DNA of 64,000 nt from Castor canadensis (lineage: Eukaryota; Chordata; Mammalia; Rodentia; Castoridae), in assembly GCF_047511655.1 (NCBI RefSeq), contig NC_133395.1, positions 148,294,318-148,358,317 of the forward strand, in the 5' to 3' direction. The position numbers were made by a program, and so were the translations under genes. Shown in pieces: positions 57,400-64,000 of this stretch (the stretch's first letter is position 1; every line of letters begins with the position of its first letter). The notes beneath the pieces were generated by a model. It was given only the letters and a program-made list of their open reading frames with translations, made no database searches and was not told the DNA's origin.

Positions 57400-58090
57400 T
57401 AAACTGGCTGTCAGAAAGCCTCCAGTCACTACGCAATCCTAATTTTGCCAAGCACCCTCCCCCACGACGTCGGCGCGCGATGACGCACTGTACGCAAGCC
57501 ACGGGAAGGAAGCCCACAGGAGCGCGCCTACATTTCTTTCCGCTCTCGGTTCTCCACAGTCTCTTCCTGTTCCTCACTTCCGGTCCCTTCCGTTTATCTT
57601 TCCGACAAAAAGACCAGTCTCTGTTGGCAGTTAGGATCTTCAGTTCCTGCGAGGATCCGCCTTGTCGGAGGCGGTCGACCTTCCTGGCCCGCAGCCGCGT
57701 GGCGCCCGGGAGGCGCCCTCTCCCGCATCATGGTGAGTGGGCTGGGGTGAGGACCGGATAAGTGGGCACGGCGAGCGCCCAATGCCTTCCGCGCGCTCGC
57801 GGCGCTGCGACCCGCTGCATCCCGGCTGGCCGCGGACTCCTTAGGCGTAGCCTGGGGACGCTTTCTCGGAATTGCCGTAGCATCTCGGACCGGGCTTCCA
57901 TCCTAGTGATGCTCTTTCCGTTGTCGGTGTTGGCGCGGCCGGGTTGTCCAGGCCCGGAGGAGACGCGGAGTCTGGTGTCGTAGGATTACATCCGTGCCGG
58001 TTCTCCTCCAGACGCTAGGGCCTCTCACCGTCGCCCCCTTCACTGCTGCCCGGCTACGGAACGTGAAGGCGGGGATGCAGTGAGCTAATG
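57400..58090. promoter_or_regulatory. ISY1: CpG island / ISY1 promoter
   Basis: A second CpG-rich block. It has an ETS-type site ACTTCCGG at 57576-57583 and ACGACGTCGG and GATGACGCA CRE-like motifs near 57464-57487. No TATA box is seen. ETS sites next to the start are typical of housekeeping promoters, so transcription probably begins near 57580-57610 (inference). Confidence 0.75.
57590..57732 (+). other. ISY1: ISY1 exon 1 (5' UTR plus ATG only)
   Basis: The initiator ATG (57730-57732) directly abuts the donor GTGAGT, so this exon supplies one codon. The 5' edge is an estimate downstream of the ETS motif. Confidence 0.85.
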
Positions 58091-61000
58091 GATGGCGCAG
58101 GCGGGCGTGGTTTGTTGGTCTGTGCATTTGTTCCCGAAGCCTTGAGTTGTGTAAATAAGAGAAAGCACTTAGTGTCGGTAGAGAGAGGCTTGGTCACTAC
58201 AATACCTTCATTAAACGAAGACCCTATGAGAAGTACACTAGGGGAGCAGACCTCCGGGATATGGCGATGTTTCCAAGGTCAGCAATGCTAGATTGAGGCC
58301 TGTATGCCACCGCTCCCCGCCCAACATAGCCTTGTTTGATAGATGTTTACTTATACACACAGAGAAAGGTATACTTATGGAACACACGCAGGCATATACA
58401 TAGGCATATAAATTTGTATATATGTAAAAAATAGAAATTTATTCACATCCTTATATAGCCTTGCCAATCTGGAGTGCTTCACCATACCAAATAGAAGAAA
58501 ACCCATTAATACAAGTATGGTGTGTGTACACTCACAGATACGTACAAATACATCCTCTGTTAAATAAAAATATACCTAAAAATTAAGCACATGATGCTGT
58601 GGCATAGTTATAGAAGATGTTTTGGAAACCATTGTAGTTTGTTGGGCACATGGTCCCAAAAGGTGAGAAGCCATTGCCTAGAATCATCCTTTACTGTAGG
58701 AGGGTGTGTCCCAGACTGCTGCCAGTTCCTTTATCCACCCAGCATCTGCCACCTTTCTTTCTGAGTTGTTTGAGAGAGTTTGAAATGTTTAAATCGAGCC
58801 CATTTTTGCTGTATTGTAACCTGAATACATCTTCATATATTTATCTCATTAAGTCATGCCAACATTTCTGTGAGGTAAGAGATAACATCTCCAGTTAAAG
58901 ATGGAGAAATTGAGATTTACAGAGACCACTGGTCAGTGATGGTGAGCAGAGAGCTGGGAGTAAAGTCCAGGTCCCTGAGTCAGCCAGTACTCTATGTGAT
59001 ATATAAACCACCCCAGTAAATATGTTCTCTGCCTGACCCTAGGTTTCAGGGATAATTGATTTGACACTAGTGTGACAATGCTTACATAAAAGTCACTTTG
59101 CAAAAGCCAGTCTTCGGGCTGGCAGGGAACAGTTGTGATGTTGGGTGGTAGGAGCCATGATAAGTATAACTTAGACAAAGGGCACTCGCCTGGCTGGGAA
59201 AGAGGGGTACAGAAGAACTTTCTGGTCTGGGTGGTGGTGACAGGTAAAATTTGAAGGAGGATGGAAGTTAATGGACAGTGGAGGAGTAAAGATTTTAAGT
59301 AGAGGGAGGAGCTGCCTAAGTCATAAGGCTTTGGAAATCTTTTGTTCTTTTGTTGTTCATAGAGCAGTTCAAGCATTCTGCTTGTTGCCTGTGTCCTTGT
59401 AAAAGTTTTCACTAAAAAAGTAAATGAAGGCTGGGTGCCAATAACTCACACCTGTAATCCTAGCTACTTGGAAGGGTGAGATCCATAGGACTAGTTCAAG
59501 GCTAGGCATGAGACTCCATATCCAAAATAACCAGAGCTAAGCAGACCGGAGGTGTGGCTCAAGTGGTAGAGCACCTGCTTTGCAAGTGTGAAGCCCTGAG
59601 TTCAAACCCCAGTCCCAACAAAGGGGAAAAAAAAAGTAAGTGGAACCAGGAATGGTGGCACACACGTCTGATCCCAGTCCTCAGGAGGCTAAGGTAGGAG
59701 GATCAAAAGTTCCAGGCAAGCCTGGGCCTACATAATGAGACCCTGTTTTCTTACCCCCTTCCCCCAAAAAATAAATAATCATTTAAAAGAGGTATTCTAA
59801 ACCTTTTCCCCCTGCTCTCTCCTTCCAGGCCCGAAATGCAGAAAAGGCCATGTGAGTATCTACTGAGTTTTTACTGAAAAATTTTTTGTAACTACCATAG
59901 AACTCCTTGTATTTGGTTCTTTTGGCACATGAATCTTTTGAGAAGGGGTTTCCTTCTCTGTATGTGTTAAAATAGCATTCCCATATTTTCCCATTTGTTT
60001 TCTTCATCACTGTTTTCTGGCAGCTTCCAGAACTTACACTGAATGAACATTTGTACACCTGCAGATAGTATGAGAATGACGGTTAGGGCACCCCATGATA
60101 TAACTCCTTTAACATGTGAATGTGTTTTTCATCACAGTGATCTGACCAGTATTTCCTACAGTCCTTACCTGCCATGTAAATAAAGTAGATACTTGGGTGT
60201 TCAGCAAACAAATGGCCTTGTAAGGCCTAATTATTGGGACATGGAAATCCTTAACTACTCTGGTTTCTTAATTGCCATTTATATGAGTGGCATTAAATGT
60301 GGTCACAAGTAGATCTACCCCATGCAGAAACTTTGTGATAGGAAATCTGTGAACAGGATCTAATGGAATCTTTTATGTCCCTGCTAGGACGGCCTTAGCA
60401 AGATTTCGCCAAGCTCAGCTGGAAGAGGGAAAAGTGAAGGTTGGTGTAAATCTTCCTCATGAGTTGTAAAGTATCCAGAATAGATGCAGTGTAACCCCTT
60501 CCTGAGTAGACCAAACTGCAACTCCTCCTGTGTGTGTTGCTGACACTTGAACTCCAGGTGTACCTCCCTCTATCTGGGGCCATGTGATTTTCTGATTGCT
60601 TATTTTTCCATTTTTTCTCTAAAATGATGACTGGATCCCATTTTTATTCCCATTGTGTCTGATATTGAATAGTAGGGGATAGAGTGTGATGTGGGGAACA
60701 GCTGTAACCCTCCTGAGAACTTCCCGCATCAACTGAGCTGTGTAATGTATATTCAGGAATTAAAAATTTTTGTTTCAGCCAGACTCTGGTTGTTCATTCT
60801 AGCTACTCAGGAGGCAGAGATTAGGAGGGTCATGGTCAGAAGCCAGCCTGGGCAAATAGTTCTCGAGACTCTATCTTGAAAAAAACCCATCACAAAAGAG
60901 GGCTGGTAGAGTGGCTCAAGGTTTCAGCCCTGAGTTCAAACCCCAGTACTAAAAAAAAAAAAATTTATGTGTTTTGACTGTACTTGGTCAAAATCACACG

Positions 61001-62260
61001 TGTAAATCCACAAGTCAGGTGGGCTTAGTTGTATATACTTTCAAATGTGTATGTATGTGTGTTTTAAACCCTGAAAGCCATAATTTCTTAAAGTAGTATA
61101 AATATACCATGAAATAGTGGCCTGTTTATTTAGTTTTCTGTTTCTGGATATTTCAGTTGTTTGCAGCATTTCACTGTACTAGATTCAGAGCATTGGGTTT
61201 GTGTTTGGTTGGGGACCATGTGGAACTGGAAAGTTCAAGTGTATTTAGACCAATAGGCATTTCAGGCTTCAGGCCTGAGTCACTTGTGGCAACATGTGAT
61301 ATTGCTATGCTTCTCCTTAGGAACGAAGACCCTTCCTTGCTTCTGAATGTACCGAGTTGCCCAAAGCTGAGAAGTGGAGACGACAGGTACATCCTGGTAA
61401 ATCTGATCTCAGTAGAAGTAACAAGTTTCTGCTTGCTTCTTTTTGTCTAGTGACTCTTAAACCAGAATTCTAAGTATTTTTAATTACTAGTTTTGAATTA
61501 CAGTTTTCCTGTGCTTTTAGAGATAATCAACAATGTATTTTTTTTCTCCACAGATCATTGGAGAGATATCAAAAAAAGTAGCTCAGATTCAGAATGGTAA
61601 GCTAACTGTCTTTTTAAAGTGTTTGATTCTTAAATCTAGTTAGACTTGGGACTGCAACACTCCTTCCAATAATCAATAGGACAGGGAGTTGGAAACAAGC
61701 TGAATGATACTGGCGGTCACATGGACCCAGCTGACATTTATAGAATGAAGCACCTAACAACCCTCCACCTCACAGAAAAGGGCACACCAAAATAAAACAT
61801 ACTCTGAGCACTTATATCAGCTTTACTATGCCCTTGCTGGCCTTAGAGGCTGCCCTTGGCCCCTACCCCTTAAAATTTTGTCTTTTTCATAGTTATATAA
61901 ATGAGACTGCAGGGTTATTTCAGTTTATATTTCCTTGGTTGCTAATGAAGTTGAAGGTTTTTTTAAGGACTTTTTTCTCTTATGCTAGTGGAAGCTGTAT
62001 AATCCTTGGTTCTTCATTTAGTTGGGTATTGGTGGTTTTTCTTACTAATTTAGATAAGTATTTTCATGTATGCCTTTGGGGGTGTTGACATTCATTTTTA
62101 AGAGTATGCTGTTTTGAAGAATGTATACTAACTTTTTTGTTTTTTAGCTGGTTTAGGTGAATTCCGAATTCGAGACCTGAATGATGAAATTAACAAGCTG
62201 CTGAGGGAGAAAGGACACTGGGAGGTCCGGATAAAGGAGCTGGGTGGCCCTGACTATGGA
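57730..62260 (+). CDS. ISY1: ISY1 coding sequence, 5' part (first 100 residues; spliced, runs off the window end)
   Basis: Joining 57730-57732, 59829-59851, 60388-60439, 61321-61386, 61554-61596 and 62148-62260 gives exactly 300 nt with no stop. It begins [19 protein letters not shown] and ends GGPDYG, the N-terminus of the Isy1-like splicing factor (human protein about 285 residues). Known role: a nuclear spliceosome protein associated with the Prp19/NTC complex at the first catalytic step. The segment is helical and charged, fitting its extended path through the spliceosome. All splice junctions are GT-AG. The exon starting at the Lys after GPDYG was not found before position 64000, so the gene is truncated only by the window edge. 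Confidence 0.96.
59430..59635 (+). repeat. B1/ID composite SINE in ISY1 intron 1
   Basis: GCTGGGTGCCAATAACTCAC, GGAGGTGTGGCTCAAGTGGT, GAGTTCAAACCCCAGTCCCA. Confidence 0.87.
59648..59775 (+). repeat. B1-like SINE
   Basis: CCAGGAATGGTGGCACACAC, CCTGGGCCTACATAATGAGA. Confidence 0.85.
59829..59851 (+). CDS. ISY1: ISY1 exon 2, 23-nt microexon
   Basis: Acceptor CTCCTTCCAG|GCC, donor CCAT|GTGAGT. Encodes ARNAEKA and two bases of the next Met. Only 23 nt long, but needed to keep the frame. Confidence 0.95.
60388..60439 (+). CDS. ISY1: ISY1 exon 3
   Basis: Acceptor CCCTGCTAG|GACG, donor GTGAAG|GTTGGT. 52 nt, encoding [17 protein letters not shown] after completing Met. Confidence 0.95.
60778..60965 (+). 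repeat. B1/ID composite SINE in ISY1 intron 3
   Basis: GCCAGACTCTGGTTGTTCAT, AGTTCTCGAGACTCTATCTT, GGGCTGGTAGAGTGGCTCAA. Confidence 0.87.
61321..61386 (+). CDS. ISY1: ISY1 exon 4
   Basis: Acceptor TTCTCCTTAG|GAA, donor CGACAG|GTACAT. 66 nt, encoding [14 protein letters not shown] and then KAEKWRRQ. Confidence 0.95.
61554..61596 (+). CDS. ISY1: ISY1 exon 5
   Basis: Acceptor TTTCTCCACAG|ATC, donor AATG|GTAAGC. 43 nt, encoding [14 protein letters not shown] plus one base. Confidence 0.95.
62148..62260 (+). CDS. ISY1: ISY1 exon 6
   Basis: Acceptor TTTTTTAG|CTGG, donor TATGGA|GTAAGT. 113 nt, encoding the [13 protein letters not shown] and then [12 protein letters not shown] stretches through GGPDYG. 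Confidence 0.95.
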
Positions 62261-63215
62261 GTAAGTAAGCCACAGCTTCAGTGCTACGTGGGGCCATCTG
62301 ACGAATTTGCATGCCCTGAAGCTCCCAGCCCAAGCCTGCCATACAGGAGCCATTGATAGCCAAAGGCTTGAAGATCCCCTATTATGTGTGGGCAGGACAC
62401 TTGTGAAAAGGATGGACAGCATGATCCTGTAGGACTTCACAGAACAGGCTTGGAGCATCAGGGCCCCTGTTTAAAATGTCATGGCCTGTTTACATCCTCT
62501 GAACTCCATGGGAAATTTGGATACCTTTTTGTTGGCTTCTTTCTGCCAGAGACATTCCATTCTGTCCATTTGTTTTTTTCTTTCTTTTTTTTTTTGACTT
62601 CTATAAATGCAATACTCTAGAACACTAGCTTTCAAATTTCTAGGATTATGATCTGTTATGAAACACTCATGCTGCATGCACATGTACACATATATAGCAA
62701 CCTACCACATACAAAAATGTGCTGAAAAATGTGTCATGAGTGTACTTTGATATTTTCTATTCTGTTTTATTTTGATATTTAGAAGTCGGCAGTTGTGACC
62801 TGTTTAACTGATATCATCACCCATTAATGGGTCTTGACTTTGAAAACTGCTGCCCAAAACCTAGCCTGTTCTGTCATTGGTTGGGAGGCCTACGTGAGAT
62901 ACAAGTGGTATCTCATCAGAGGTCTGTAATATGTTAGGTCAGAAGTACCATCAGTTTTTCTGTGTGTTAGTCTTTTGCTTTTATTGTCACTTTAGGATGT
63001 GGTATGAAAAAAGAGTGAGCTCTTTGAATGCAGGAGGAAAGGCACTGAAGTCTCCTGTAAGCTGTGCTGGGGGCATTAGCTTGGATTGTTTACTTAACAT
63101 CTTCAGCACTTCTGTGATGGAGATTCTTTTTCCTCTTATACTGCTTTAAAGTGGCATAGAAGTTTATTAACCCATCAATATTTAAAAAAATTAATATGTA
63201 AAATATTCTTAAGTC
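62261..63215 (+). other. ISY1: ISY1 intron 6, 5' part
   Basis: Follows donor GTAAGT at 62261. Mostly unique AT-rich sequence; no further ISY1 exon was found up to 64000. Confidence 0.75.
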
Positions 63216-63218
63216 CTG

Positions 63219-63632
63219 TGTCAGCCAGACTTTCCTTGCTGTGATAGAATACCAGAGAAACAGCTTAAGAGCAGAAGGATTTACTTTGGCTCCAAGTCTT
63301 ATCGTGGTGGAGAGGGTGTGGCAGAGCAGAGAAAAGCAGCTCATATCATGGCATCCAGGAAGGAGATAGAAACGGGCAGAGAAAGGGAGAGGGATCGAGG
63401 AGGGAAGGAGAGGAAGAAAGAGAGAGTATGCCTACACCAAGGACTGTCGCCTTTTATTTTACCTGGGCCTCCAGCCTGTGGGATGTGCACCCACATTCAG
63501 GATGGGTCTTCCTGCCTTAGTTAATCCTCTCTGGAAACACCTCACAGACACACCCAGGGGGTGCTTTACTAATCTCCTAGCAGCTCTCAATCTAATCAAT
63601 TTGACAGGATTAACAATCACAAATTCTACCAC
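63219..63632 (+). repeat. Dispersed repeat, tentatively URR1-type DNA transposon, near full length
   Basis: Starts GTGTCAGCCAGACTTTCCTT and GCTGTGATAGAATACCAGAG, with an internal GA-rich block at 63365-63425 and a 3' half almost identical to 4088-4212. Ends near CAGGATTAACAATCACAAAT. Confidence 0.65.
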
Positions 63633-63787
63633 CCAGATTCAACACTGTGTTTACATGTGTTCTTCAGAAAAGTTCAAAGAAGTGGAACAACATTCAATCC
63701 TGATGCCACCACCTAGGTGCAGCTATTTGAAAATTACCTTCCACTGAGCTTTTAGTTTTTAAAAAAAATTTAAATTTTAATTGTTTT

Positions 63788-63835
63788 TGTGGTGCTGGAG
63801 ATTGAACCCAGGCCTCTCATGTGCTAGGCAAGTTT
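63788..63835 (-). repeat. ID-like SINE fragment, minus strand
   Basis: GTGGTGCTGGAGATTGAACC, CATGTGCTAGGCAAG. Confidence 0.75.
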
Positions 63836-63849
63836 CTGAACAAAAACTA

Positions 63850-63935
63850 AAGGGCTGGGGTGTAATTCAAGCAGTAGAGCACTTGCCTAGAAAGCATGAG
63901 GGCTTGGGTTCAATCTCCAGTACTGAAAAAAAGTG
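63850..63935 (+). repeat. ID-like SINE
   Basis: GGGCTGGGGTGTAATTCAAG, TTGGGTTCAATCTCCAGTAC and A-run. Confidence 0.85.
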
Positions 63936-64000
63936 TATATACGTTCCATATTATATCACATGTGCATTATGTTTTTCTACCACCCAGAAATAACTGTTGG

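Larger units (their letters stand above)
57733..59828 (+). other. ISY1: ISY1 intron 1
   Basis: About 2.1 kb. The first 350 bp belong to the CpG island; a MIR-like piece lies near 58875-58990. A 159-codon minus frame at 58933-59412 shows no known motif. Confidence 0.9.

Noticed and set aside
58933-59412. 159-codon minus-strand frame in ISY1 intron 1
   Set aside because: Partly MIR-like sequence; no domain, splice context or conserved start.

Overview
This is a mammalian nuclear window, almost certainly from a rodent. It has split genes with GT-AG introns, two CpG-island promoters and very dense short interspersed repeats. The commonest repeat is a composite SINE: a 7SL-derived (B1-like) half fused to a tRNA-like ID half (box B resembles GTTCAAACCC, followed by an A-rich tail). 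Free ID-like and B1-like copies are also common. This mixture, with a G-rich-tract L1 3' end, fits a sciuromorph or castorimorph rodent. A beaver-like genome is my best guess, but it is inference only. No bacterial-type operon, CRISPR array or novel defence or biosynthetic system is present.

Layout. Positions 1 to about 35,850 are intergenic. They hold SINEs, L1 remnants of several ages, MIRs, a retroviral LTR-like segment and one clear processed pseudogene of ARF1 on the minus strand (about 5,990-7,200). A CpG island at about 35,870-36,960 carries the promoter and non-coding first exon of CNBP. CNBP is complete on the plus strand: exon 1 ends at 36,504, coding exons lie between 45,046 and 47,053, and the likely poly(A) signal is at 47,905-47,910. 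The four coding exons join to an intact 177-residue, seven-zinc-knuckle protein. About 9.7 kb downstream a second CpG island (about 57,400-58,090) starts ISY1, also on the plus strand. Six exons encoding the first 100 residues are present, and the gene runs off the window end.

The order CNBP then ISY1, head to tail, matches human 3q21.3. Both products act on RNA: CNBP binds single-stranded G-rich nucleic acid and mRNA, and ISY1 is a spliceosome component. The sequence gives no sign that they share a promoter.

Most worth a second look: the ARF1 retrocopy; tandem in-frame splice sites in CNBP; no expanded TG/TCTG/CCTG tract in CNBP intron 1; a candidate unannotated exon in that intron; the ATG-only exon and 23-nt microexon of ISY1; an L1 3'-end insertion with a perfect 16-bp target duplication; nested SINE insertions; and an LTR-like segment next to a locally duplicated stretch. 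Exon coordinates were read from splice motifs and the reading frame. Repeat boundaries are approximate, usually within 10-20 bases.
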